Source: a virus. Taken from it: a stretch of DNA of 36,919 bases. The notes beneath the pieces were generated by a model. The model made no database searches. It was not told the DNA's origin and saw only the letters and a program-made list of their open reading frames with translations. The DNA is taken from IMG/VR virus record IMGVR_UViG_3300032240_000500, positions 1 through 36,919 of that record. One strand, written 5' to 3'. Shown one piece after another: positions 18,201-24,686 of this stretch. The translations under genes and the position numbers were made by a program. Positions within the stretch are counted from its first letter, which is position 1, and the number at the start of each line of letters is the position of its first letter.

Positions 18201-19562
18201 GCTTATGGTAACGGAAGATTTGTTGCTCTTTCAACAAGTTCTGGAACAGTCACAGCTTACAGTATTACAGGTAAAGTATGGTATGCTGGCACATTGCCAG
18301 TAAGCACATCATGGACAAATATCTGCTACGGTCAAGGTGTATTCCTAGCGGTAACAAATTCAACTACAGCAGCTACATCTCAAGATGGCGTTAACTGGAC
18401 TTCAAGAACCATGAGCACAGCAGCCAGCGGATTCTCAGCAGCAGTTTTTGGTAATCCACAAAGATCTGGTAAGTTTGTAGCAGTTGGAGGCGGTACTGGA
18501 ACAGTGGCCAGTTACACCTATGCTGGAGCAAAAACTCGAGCTCGTGCATTTGTTTCAAGTGAGAAAATCACAGCAATTAGAATTCTAGAACCAGGTTCTG
18601 GATATGCTAGTGCTCCAACTATCACTATCACAGATCCTAACAACATTTTTGAAGCACCTACAACGGTTAGAATCGGTGATGGCGTATTGGGAATGCCAAG
18701 TCTCAAGAACAGAGGAATAGGATATCAAACATGTAGTGCAGAAATAGACAAAGGTGATGGCTATGCTGACTTCTTCCAAGACGGTGCTTATGTTGCTGTA
18801 CGTAGAATCAGTTCAAGACCAGCTGCAGGTTCTAACTTGGTATTTGCTGGTAAGGACATTACCTATAAAGTTGTTAGTGTTGTCAGTTTCCGAGGAGACT
18901 ATGACGGTTCCTATACCGCGTTCCTACAGATAAGTCCAACCATAAAGGTATATGACAATCTAGCAGATGGTACAGCAGTAACAGCTAGAATTCGTTACAG
19001 CCAAGTTCGACTAACAGGACATGACTTCTTGGATATTGGTACTGGAAGTTTCACAGAAACCAACTATCCATACACCCCATCTCAAGCTCCTATACAGGCC
19101 AATGAGACTGTAGAAGGCAACAGTGGTCGTGTGTTCTACACAAGTACAGACCAAGACGGTAACTTCCGTGTTGGAGCCTTGTTTACCATTGAACAGTCAA
19201 CTGGTGTTGCAACATTGAACGCTGACGCATTTAACTTGTCGGGTCTACAAGAAATTAGTTTGGGTAATTTGACATTGGGAGGTGCTAGTGCAAGGGTTCA
19301 AGAATTCTCAACAGATCCTTTCTTTACACAGAACTCAGACTCTGTTATTCCTACACAGCGAGCAATTAAAGCCTATATTGCCAGCCAAATTGGTGGCGGT
19401 GGTGCAAGTTTGATTGTTAACAGTGTTACAGCAGGGGATATTTTAATTGGTACAAATACAGTTACCAACGTTACTGGTGGTTCTATTATCATGGGATCAG
19501 TGGTTAATTTCACAGGCGGAGTTACAGGTTACCCGCTTGCAATCAGTTACTTCTTAAACTAA
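12294..19562 (+). CDS. Giant modular virion protein, second and longer paralogue
   Basis: A 2422-residue protein with the same architecture as its upstream neighbour. Seven WxxxxxYxxxDxVxYGGxxYxC repeats occupy residues about 6-395. The 600 extra residues lie mostly between the repeats and the core, where the helical RDxGxxIDA unit occurs four times (near 530, 839, 1081 and 1299) instead of once, interleaved with beta segments such as SAHGLTVGDTFVP. The conserved core (about 1349-1492) has LDPGWGPADFRTWITSRSPY and IDGSLHNGGNKSMVSNDFT. An Asp-box propeller follows at about 1795-2080 (SEDGITW, SADGITW, SGDGENW, STDGVTW, SITGKVW, SQDGVNW), then VFYTSTDQDGNFRVGALF near the end. GGAG precedes the ATG. 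It is probably a long fibre or whisker-like host-recognition protein. Confidence 0.85.
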   Translation: MAEFKLGRIRFVWKSDWTTGTTYYKDDVVQYGGKVFICIAGHTASAGFYTDLDAVPSKWNQMSDGFAWENDWAPGTAYKTNDMVKYGGRLYICRIPHTSAATLALGLEADLNLADSTLSKWDNVADGSDWKGAWTISTRYKVNDLVKYGGISYICNTYHTSAVSLALGLEADLNKWDVFNRGIEYKTAWTTVTRYKVNDVVKFGSTLYICTLFHTSSASFDLDIAYWSAFVEGLQFENTWSSATQYQPGDIVRYGGYQYVAKTTHTNSTPSTGTSNWDLFSKGFSFTAEWSSATSYKVGEVVSLGGNTYLCTVDHSNQSPPNASYWDKLSSGVNWRNYWANSTPYYVGDVVRYGSNAYICITKHTSNDDDSTTFADSTRSPSGDTEGVYWNIFNIGSEYSVMTDAGDMVYYNGNQGPARLPIGKEGMVLKVSANSKPMWDYLGVVDYTFYVAPHGQDLPAPTWGLTQDKPWKTIRYACMQIEDGARNPNAQYLLEMNRVFIQREVSEWIQYQIANNRSPFTSSFVYDEFKCERDVGFVIDRLIWDIGHGGNLKTLAAALSYINLLSGSTLYATAYDENGTGTYSKLAAQSTQDVASYNYMLTVIQSVLNNTAVAASYQTINGDNSTAILGQYFNTDLVAETGVYTTITSLVGIITKALTEQVATNLPSRYVPNNILNVKSGAWTEVLPIPVPAETSIVGDETRAVEVSADTGSVDITDSYATYTTFGRIGTVMGQIVAGTSVTRTTGNTATQSLYWPYASSAETTKISSLVDVMKYQADHRLGQMDAATMTDPTGYNTSYLIGYGYARKLIKENRKFLQEEVIAYLAANYPNSKYGKTKTRRDTGYIIDAMIYALTYGGNSLSVQAGLAYFDAEGSTNLIPASIKALTLASITFLKARMQSVATNSAVTPLQTTIPQFFDTAGSAAASTLIGTNVDIIYNLINGASTTAAPNITVTTITGTTTLATASAHGLTVGDTFVPRSTANGLTTGTKYYVVSVPLATTFTLALSYNGAAITTLTNGTGLTIVGDVVDTPAATNGVTTTTALITAYTTLTAQIPTIGTDAVTTVNTAYPTLSYSTTKTARDVAIVLEAVGFDFMFNSNYRTVKAAQAYLRANSVELYTTTNLKAATRLALTYAKTQAKANVGGDATAQARIETLMTLVDSVIFGAANEGDMCQSVYDDIYYANLQLERNRAFIAAEASAYIANTFKSAATATTVTTDVITVADTSWMRRNLAIEFTGTIPSGAGISTGVTYYVQNVVSSTTFTVATTRFASTANRVTLATKSGSWTVKMVYNSALCLRDVGYYIDAVKWDLVYSSNYKSRYVARYYANAVLGSQEEDFFYLRNGTGVKNMSLRGLNGQLTPENAYGTSRTTAGAYASLDPGWGPADFRTWITSRSPYIQNNATFGNAAIGQKIDGSLHNGGNKSMVSNDFTQLISDGIGAWITNNGRAELVSVFTYYSHIGYLAEAGGRIRGTNGNNSYGDFGSVAEGYDVTETAKTAIVDNKFQYKAVVGSITTDSSAIFAFEFDHAGNEYTEATYLVIGPGNFADVEQDEFRDDAVFQIRLIDNVDDSTAAPEADGNQGGSGYLTKNGTAQNGTLTSITLSAVDDQLSSAYIGMKIVITAGNGLGQYALINAYNSGTKIADVITEATGAAGWDHFVAGTPIQAPDSSSSYSIEPAVSFTAPTYSSTASTLPTSGTWSTVEYGDTSASYSSLTGTYSGSGVNARFTVVRNGSKYASITIDTAGTGYVRLETITILGTSLGGTTPANDLVITITSVSTLGAIQAFDTSGYGLGGRFVAIRSGSVIGATSEDGITWTTRTSLMPSGASWSAGAWGYFNDGSSLPGESSSRFVAVAGGSANTTGAWSADGITWTATSMNTSATWVDVCFGEGRFVAIASDSTTVRISGDGENWDSTGTLARTGYTCIAYGLGLYVAARSGSTIGAWSTDGVTWIEIAMPSSSSWNKIAYGNGRFVALSTSSGTVTAYSITGKVWYAGTLPVSTSWTNICYGQGVFLAVTNSTTAATSQDGVNWTSRTMSTAASGFSAAVFGNPQRSGKFVAVGGGTGTVASYTYAGAKTRARAFVSSEKITAIRILEPGSGYASAPTITITDPNNIFEAPTTVRIGDGVLGMPSLKNRGIGYQTCSAEIDKGDGYADFFQDGAYVAVRRISSRPAAGSNLVFAGKDITYKVVSVVSFRGDYDGSYTAFLQISPTIKVYDNLADGTAVTARIRYSQVRLTGHDFLDIGTGSFTETNYPYTPSQAPIQANETVEGNSGRVFYTSTDQDGNFRVGALFTIEQSTGVATLNADAFNLSGLQEISLGNLTLGGASARVQEFSTDPFFTQNSDSVIPTQRAIKAYIASQIGGGGASLIVNSVTAGDILIGTNTVTNVTGGSIIMGSVVNFTGGVTGYPLAISYFLN

Positions 19563-19581
19563 ATACATTGGAGATTATAAA

Positions 19582-19929
19582 ATGGCAACAGGAAGATTAG
19601 GCGCTGCTGACTTATCAGCAACAACATACACAACAGTTTACACCTGCCCGACTACTAGATTTGCAGTAGTTGGACTTTCTATTTGTAATAGAAATGCAAC
19701 ATCTGTGTTTGTGAGAATTTCATTACAAACAGCCGCAGGAACACCAGCTAACACAGAATTTTTAGAATACGATTCTGAAATCGTAGCCAACGGTGTTCTA
19801 GAAAGAACAGGTATTGTTATGGATGATAACCAACAAACAAGTAACATTGGTGGCAAATATCTAGTGGTTCGTGCTAGTACAACAGGTGTAAGTGTCGTAG
19901 TTATGGGCATTGAAACTTCTACAGCTTAA
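19582..19929 (+). CDS. Small beta-sandwich structural protein (family copy 3)
   Basis: A 115-residue member of the small beta-rich family also found at 2764-3147 and 6059-6391. It has TTVYTCPTTRFAVVGLSICN, a VFVRISLQTAAG strand, a GVLERTGIVMD turn and a last strand GVSVVVMGIETS. The ATG is preceded by GGAG, and the gene follows the longer giant fibre gene by 19 bases, so it repeats the arrangement of a small protein after a large fibre protein. No catalytic or transport motifs are visible. Function is unknown; a fibre-associated role is inferred. Confidence 0.75.
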   Translation: MATGRLGAADLSATTYTTVYTCPTTRFAVVGLSICNRNATSVFVRISLQTAAGTPANTEFLEYDSEIVANGVLERTGIVMDDNQQTSNIGGKYLVVRASTTGVSVVVMGIETSTA

Positions 19930-19945
19930 TAAGGAAACCTAAACT

Positions 19946-20890
19946 ATGGGACGTAATGTACGCAACGGATTGAGTGGACAGTTTGGAGCTGGTAAGATAA
20001 CTGTCGGCTCTAGCACTATCTCAACAACACAAACCAATACTGATCTTACCATTGACCCTAACGGGACAGGTATTGTTAAAGTTACCAGTAACTTTTTGTT
20101 AAACGGTGACGGATCAGCTGCCGGCGAAATGCGACTAGGCGATGCTGACTCTTCTAACTGGGTTGGTTTTAAAAGTCCTGCTACAGTTACGGTTAACAAA
20201 GTCTGGGTGTTACCAGCAGCAGACGGTACCAACGGTCAGTACTTAAAAACTGATGCCAGCGGTAACCTAGGTTGGGGTACAGTCGCAATTACCCTAGGTG
20301 ATGAAACTGCCAATGCTGGTACATATTATCCGTTAATACAGAGTGCAGTTAGCGGAACAGCTACTACACTTTATGGATCTAGTACAAAATTAACTTATCA
20401 GCCAAGCACTGGTACTATGACTGTTGGTATAATAACAGGTAGTGCTAGTTCAGGTGCAAACCTTGTGCTAAGAAGTACATCTAATGCTACCAAAGGTCAG
20501 GTCTACATTGATGAAACCACAGCAAGTTCAAGTACCACAACTGGTGCTCTGCGTGTAGGTGGCGGTGTAGGCATTGCTGGAACACTATATGTGGCCAGCT
20601 TGGTAGAAACTTCAAGTATTGTGTACAAAGAAAATTTAAATCCTATCGTTGATGCACTTGACAAGATTATCAAACTCACAGGTTACACCTACGATAGAAC
20701 AGACATTGAAAAGAAAAACGAATCTGGTTTAATTGCTGAATATGTAGAAGAAATATTACCTAATCTAGTCAGCAAAGATGAAAACGGTGTAGTTAACGGT
20801 GTACAGTATACTAAACTAACTGCCTATCTAGTTGAAGCAATTAAATCACTAAATGACCAAGTCAAAGAATTGAAAGCAAAATTAGGATAA
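19946..20890 (+). CDS. Fibre protein with C-terminal S74 self-cleaving chaperone domain
   Basis: A 314-residue protein. The first 220 residues are a beta-rich fibre shaft with repeats such as LTIDPNGTGIVKVTSN and TTTGALRVGGGVGIAGTLYV. Residues about 221-314 match the intramolecular chaperone of phage fibres and endosialidases (peptidase S74): SSIVYKENLNPIVDAL, GLIAEYVEEILPNLV (261-275), VQYTKL and a terminal amphipathic helix LVEAIKSLNDQVKELKAKL. In that family the domain drives trimerisation and then cuts itself off. The family start is roughly S-D-x-R-x-K; here S223-S224-x-x-x-K228 keeps Ser and Lys but has Ser in the Asp position, so cleavage is likely but not certain. AAGGAAA precedes the ATG. 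Confidence 0.88.
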   Translation: MGRNVRNGLSGQFGAGKITVGSSTISTTQTNTDLTIDPNGTGIVKVTSNFLLNGDGSAAGEMRLGDADSSNWVGFKSPATVTVNKVWVLPAADGTNGQYLKTDASGNLGWGTVAITLGDETANAGTYYPLIQSAVSGTATTLYGSSTKLTYQPSTGTMTVGIITGSASSGANLVLRSTSNATKGQVYIDETTASSSTTTGALRVGGGVGIAGTLYVASLVETSSIVYKENLNPIVDALDKIIKLTGYTYDRTDIEKKNESGLIAEYVEEILPNLVSKDENGVVNGVQYTKLTAYLVEAIKSLNDQVKELKAKLG

Positions 20891-20893
20891 AAA

Positions 20894-21706
20894 ATGGCAA
20901 CGTTACAGAGTACAGCCTTTAGCGGAACAACTAATACACTGACATTACCTTCAGGTACCACAGCTGAACGTCCAGCAAGTCCAGCTGAAGGCATGATTCG
21001 ATATAACACCACGCTACTAAGAGTAGAAGTTTTCATGAACAACTCTTGGGAAGATGCTGCAGATCCCGTGGCAAATACAAAATGTTATCTTCCTTTGTTT
21101 GGCACAGCAGACGGTGATATCACAGATACAGTATCTAGTGTGGTAGCCAATATCAGCGGTGGAACAAGAAACTATACACAAAGCAGCTATGCAGGTTTTC
21201 AAACTGGCACAGGTGACGCCTACGTTGATATCATGACACCGTTTATTAGAACACTTGATGGCAATCCATTCTGGACTATTGAATTCTGGCTGTATAAAAC
21301 AGGCGGTGTGGGCAGCTCAGCAGAAACTATGGTAGAACTTTGCCATTACACTAGAGGTTTATTATATAGAGCTAACGACAGTGACGGAACTAACAACTAT
21401 TGGAGAGGTAGTTCAATTAACCTAGGTACAACTACCAGCAACCAATGGGTACATCATGCAGTAGTTGGCTATGGCGCTAACATCAAGGTATTTAAAAACG
21501 GCACACAGGTAGCTGACACCATGAATGGTGTAGGTGTATCTAGATTCGCTGATCCTATAACCACAGGCGGTACAGATTATTGTCGCATCGGACGCTCGAA
21601 TCATACCACAGGACAGTATACCAATGGAACATTTAGAAAATTTAAAATCAGTAATAAAGCTAGATATCTAGCAAACTTTACTTCATCTACAGAATATCCC
21701 TTATAA
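20894..21706 (+). CDS. Fibre/adhesin protein with LamG-like lectin domain
   Basis: A 270-residue protein. Residues 15-55 carry the fibre module TLPSGTTAERPASPAEG then MIRYNTTLLRVEVFMNNSW. Residues about 65-270 look like a concanavalin A/LamG-type jelly roll: FWTIEFWLYKTG, a WVHHAVVGYG strand, IKVFKNGTQVADT and a final FRKFKISNKARYLANF, in the order normal for this fold. Such domains bind carbohydrates, so this is a good candidate receptor-binding protein. It starts three bases after the previous stop with AGGAT as ribosome site, so it is translated with the S74 fibre gene. The ligand cannot be predicted from sequence. Confidence 0.82.
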   Translation: MATLQSTAFSGTTNTLTLPSGTTAERPASPAEGMIRYNTTLLRVEVFMNNSWEDAADPVANTKCYLPLFGTADGDITDTVSSVVANISGGTRNYTQSSYAGFQTGTGDAYVDIMTPFIRTLDGNPFWTIEFWLYKTGGVGSSAETMVELCHYTRGLLYRANDSDGTNNYWRGSSINLGTTTSNQWVHHAVVGYGANIKVFKNGTQVADTMNGVGVSRFADPITTGGTDYCRIGRSNHTTGQYTNGTFRKFKISNKARYLANFTSSTEYPL

Positions 21707-21717
21707 GAGGTTAAGAA

Positions 21718-23613
21718 ATGGCAATTTTACAAAGTACGACAATTAGCGGAACAGGATACTTACAACTTCCAGTGGGAAGAACTGCTGATCGTCCTACCGC
21801 TCCTGCCTATACTGTAGTTCAATTTACCTCAACAGGCACATCAAACTGGACAGTTCCAGCCAACGTATATCGTGTGGATGTACTGGTTGTAGGTGGTGGT
21901 GGTGGTGGTGGTGCTTGGGTAGGTGGTGGTGGTGGTGCAGGTGGTGTTGTCTATCGTGAAGGATATGCTGTTACACCTGGACAATCTATCAGTTATACCG
22001 TGGGTGTTGGCGGAACAGGCGAATATAACCCAGGCAGCTATGGTGGTATGCCCCGTGCTACCAACGGCGGCCAGTCTGCATTTGGATCAATTACAGCACT
22101 AGGCGGCGGCTATGGCGGATCATGGAGCTCATTTCCAGCATCTTCGGGTGCAAGCGGTGGTGGCAACGGTTATAATTATGCAGGCGCAGCGGGTACACCA
22201 GGTCAAGGTTTTCCAGGCGGCCAAGGCCGCGGCGATGGTACCAATGGCTACCCAACAGGTGGCGGTGGCGGAGCTGGCGGCCCCGGCGGTTCGTGGCGTA
22301 TTGGTGGCTCAGGTGAAATTACCACAGGTTCTTGGGGACCAAACGGAAAATCAGGAGACGGCGGCCCAGGACTAGCCTATGATATTTCCGGTACACTGAC
22401 ATTCTACGGTGGTGGCGGTGGTGGCGGTATTCACGGAGCCAGTTCAGACGCTCGTCCTGGATTTGGCGGTATGGGCGGTGGCGGTGATGGCAACGGCCCG
22501 TCAACTACATTAGCTTCTTATCAAAACGCTCGTGCTAACACAGGTGGCGGTGGCGGTGGCGGTGGCTACAGCGGTGGATCACCTAGCTATGGTGGCGCAG
22601 GTGGCAGCGGAGTTGTTATTGTACGTTATGCCACAGCAGGCGGCATAAATGCTGAATTAAAACCAGGTGCTGTTAGACTTAACACACAACGAGGTCTTGA
22701 ATATTATGATTCTACAGGCCGTTGGGCAAATCTTTCTGTGCCATTCCACAGCAGAACTATTATCACTACAGGCTATCAGTCAGGCGGATACAAAGATGGT
22801 AGTGCATGGAACAATGTAAACAAAATACAGGCCGCAACAGATGTAACATATAATCTAGGTGACGGTTCTCTTGCAAGATCAATGAACTATCAAAGCGGTG
22901 CTTGCGGACAAAACATTGGTTGGGTATTTGGCGCAGGCAACGGTCATGCTGTTTCCAGTAACTATGTTCAAGGCTTCAACATGCGTACTGAACAGGCCTA
23001 TAATCCTGGAAATATCAATATGGCCAATAACCGAATCAATTCAGGAACTATTTTCCAAGAACACTACTTTGCTTGGACCACAGGAGGCGGTGCAGCAGCG
23101 GTTGAAGAATTTAACATGATGGTTGCTACCAGTCATACTAGTGCTTCTGGGGGCTGGAGTGCTACCAACCAATGGGGCATGAGTCACGAAAACTACGGAA
23201 TATTCTATTGGGAAGAAGATTCTAGAATTTGGCATTTTGCCGCGAGAACAGCAACGTCTACATTTGGCGGCCAGCCAAGTGCCTACCACCAACAGAAATC
23301 AGTTCAAAGTAAATATAGCAACTGTTATGCTGGTAACGAAGGCAGCTACAACGGCGGCAATAACCTACGTAGAAGCAATATGTATACAAGAACAACATCT
23401 GGCACAGTGGCTAAGCCAGTTACCAATAACGGGGAAGAAAACTTTACCATGGGTCAAGATTGGCAATACCTGCTAGGTGAATATAACGGAGCTCAAAACA
23501 ATAATGCTTGGAAATTCTATTATTCCACAGAAACAGGATATAGTGGTGGCTCAGATATGCAGCCAAAAGGGCATGCCGGATCAAGTTCCGGTACCTGCTT
23601 CTGGAGAAATTAA
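21718..23613 (+). CDS. Adhesin-like protein with polyglycine domain and duplicated head domain
   Basis: A 631-residue protein. It starts like its neighbours (MAILQSTTISGTGYLQLP, then RTADRPTAPA). From about residue 31 to 312 a glycine-rich domain follows, opening with WTVPANVYRVDVLVVGGGGG and containing many GGGGGG runs, of a type found in phage adhesins. The interrupted fibre module then resumes (PGAVRLNTQRGLEYYDSTG). Residues about 345-631 form a head domain shared with the next gene: TTGYQSGGYKDGSAWNNVNK, YNLGDGSLARSMNYQS and QPKGHAGSSSGTCFW. In T4-like phages glycine-rich adhesins (T2-type gp38) determine host range; similarity here is by composition only. AAGAGG precedes the ATG. Confidence 0.83.
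   Translation: MAILQSTTISGTGYLQLPVGRTADRPTAPAYTVVQFTSTGTSNWTVPANVYRVDVLVVGGGGGGGAWVGGGGGAGGVVYREGYAVTPGQSISYTVGVGGTGEYNPGSYGGMPRATNGGQSAFGSITALGGGYGGSWSSFPASSGASGGGNGYNYAGAAGTPGQGFPGGQGRGDGTNGYPTGGGGGAGGPGGSWRIGGSGEITTGSWGPNGKSGDGGPGLAYDISGTLTFYGGGGGGGIHGASSDARPGFGGMGGGGDGNGPSTTLASYQNARANTGGGGGGGGYSGGSPSYGGAGGSGVVIVRYATAGGINAELKPGAVRLNTQRGLEYYDSTGRWANLSVPFHSRTIITTGYQSGGYKDGSAWNNVNKIQAATDVTYNLGDGSLARSMNYQSGACGQNIGWVFGAGNGHAVSSNYVQGFNMRTEQAYNPGNINMANNRINSGTIFQEHYFAWTTGGGAAAVEEFNMMVATSHTSASGGWSATNQWGMSHENYGIFYWEEDSRIWHFAARTATSTFGGQPSAYHQQKSVQSKYSNCYAGNEGSYNGGNNLRRSNMYTRTTSGTVAKPVTNNGEENFTMGQDWQYLLGEYNGAQNNNAWKFYYSTETGYSGGSDMQPKGHAGSSSGTCFWRN
21892..21912 (+). repeat. GGT trinucleotide tract in adhesin gene
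   Basis: Seven GGT units in a row encode part of the first polyglycine run, and a second shorter GGT tract follows at about 21922-21936. Changes by whole units would keep the reading frame and alter glycine loop length. Confidence 0.85.
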
Positions 23614-24654
23614 ATGGCAATTCTAGCAAATAACACCACAATCAGCGGTACAGGATTTTTGCAACTTCCTGCAGACAACAGTCAAACCGGTAACACCAAC
23701 GGACAACTAAGATTTAATCCTACTCAAAACAAAATTGAGTGGTACAACTCAGGTACACAAAACGGTTGGACCTACTTTGGTATCCCGTTCCAAGCCAGAG
23801 ATGTTCAGGTCGCAGGTTATTTACATGGCGGCTATGCGGCATCAACAGTTTGGAACAACACCAATAGAATGACCTTTGCTACTGACACTTCAGTTAATCT
23901 AGGTGACGGTACGCAAGAAGCTGGACATAACTATCAAAGTAGTGCATTTAATCTAAGAAGAAACTTTACCTGGGGAGCTGGTGGTTCTCACTGTGCGCCT
24001 GCTAGCAACATCATCTGTTTTGACATGGTTACTGAGCAGGCCGTTACCAGCGGTTATACTCGAAACATGCCTGGTAATACACTTAACACTGGTACAATTC
24101 AGAAAGAACACTATTTTTCTTATCTCAGTCCTTATTCCTATCTAAGTGCGGCTATCTATGAATTCAACCTAACCACTGAAACACTGGGTACTACCTATGG
24201 CACAGGCGGTAATAATCAATGGGGAGCTTGGACTGAAAACTTTGGTATTTTCTATGGCGGTACTGAAAAGATTTTTAATTTTGCGTCAAGAACTGTTTAT
24301 GATCGTAGTGCTAGTACCGCACTAGCTGGAGATCCTTATCAACATAATATGCAGACCCGCCAGGCAACAACTATTGCTGGCCGTGAAGGCAATCCAAGTA
24401 CCAACTGGCGTATCACTAACTATCAAAACAATGCCAGCTACAATGCTATCGGCGCTAAACCTGCATATAGCGGTGAAGAAAATATGTTAAGTGCTAGAGA
24501 TTGGGCATACTGCATGGGTTTCTATAACGGAAGTCACGTTAATACAACCTACAAAGTTCAATTTGCAACTTGGAGTGGATTCGTTGGATCAAGCTCGATG
24601 GAACCAAAAGGCAAAAGTGGTAACAGTTCAGGAACAATGAGCTGGAGGCCTTAA
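23614..24654 (+). CDS. Fibre/adhesin protein sharing the head domain of its neighbour
   Basis: A 346-residue protein beginning directly after the previous stop (TAA then ATG), with GGAG at a good distance. Its N-terminus (ILANNTTISGTGFLQLPADN) and NGQLRFNPTQNKIEWYNSG module match the other fibre genes. The remaining 275 residues are paralogous to the head of the polyglycine protein: AGYLHGGYAASTVWNNTNRM, VNLGDGTQEAGHNYQSSAF, NQWGAWTENFGIFYGG and MEPKGKSGNSSGTMSW. It lacks the glycine domain. The repeated GGY and NFGIFYGG-like lines hint at a propeller or similar repeat fold, also known from other marine phage fibres. Probable receptor-binding or fibre tip protein; ligand unknown. Confidence 0.82.
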   Translation: MAILANNTTISGTGFLQLPADNSQTGNTNGQLRFNPTQNKIEWYNSGTQNGWTYFGIPFQARDVQVAGYLHGGYAASTVWNNTNRMTFATDTSVNLGDGTQEAGHNYQSSAFNLRRNFTWGAGGSHCAPASNIICFDMVTEQAVTSGYTRNMPGNTLNTGTIQKEHYFSYLSPYSYLSAAIYEFNLTTETLGTTYGTGGNNQWGAWTENFGIFYGGTEKIFNFASRTVYDRSASTALAGDPYQHNMQTRQATTIAGREGNPSTNWRITNYQNNASYNAIGAKPAYSGEENMLSARDWAYCMGFYNGSHVNTTYKVQFATWSGFVGSSSMEPKGKSGNSSGTMSWRP

Positions 24655-24679
24655 TCTTATAAATATCCGTAGATTAAGG
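24649..24679 (+). promoter_or_regulatory. Perfect late promoter inside an inverted repeat that covers a ribosome site
   Basis: TATAAATA at 24658-24665 is an exact T4 late consensus. It sits at the start of the 13-base loop between CCTTAATCT (24649-24657) and AGATTAAGG (24671-24679), a perfect 9-bp inverted repeat. By T4 spacing the late transcript starts at about 24671, so it contains only the right arm. That arm carries the AAGG of the AAGGAG ribosome site for the ATG at 24687. A read-through RNA from upstream would fold and hide the ribosome site, while the late transcript would leave it open. Confidence 0.85.
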
Positions 24680-24686
24680 AGATACA

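Noticed and set aside
19558-19565. ACTAAATA as a late promoter before the small gene at 19582
   Set aside because: Only 6 of 8 matches, and the predicted start would fall inside the GGAG ribosome site.
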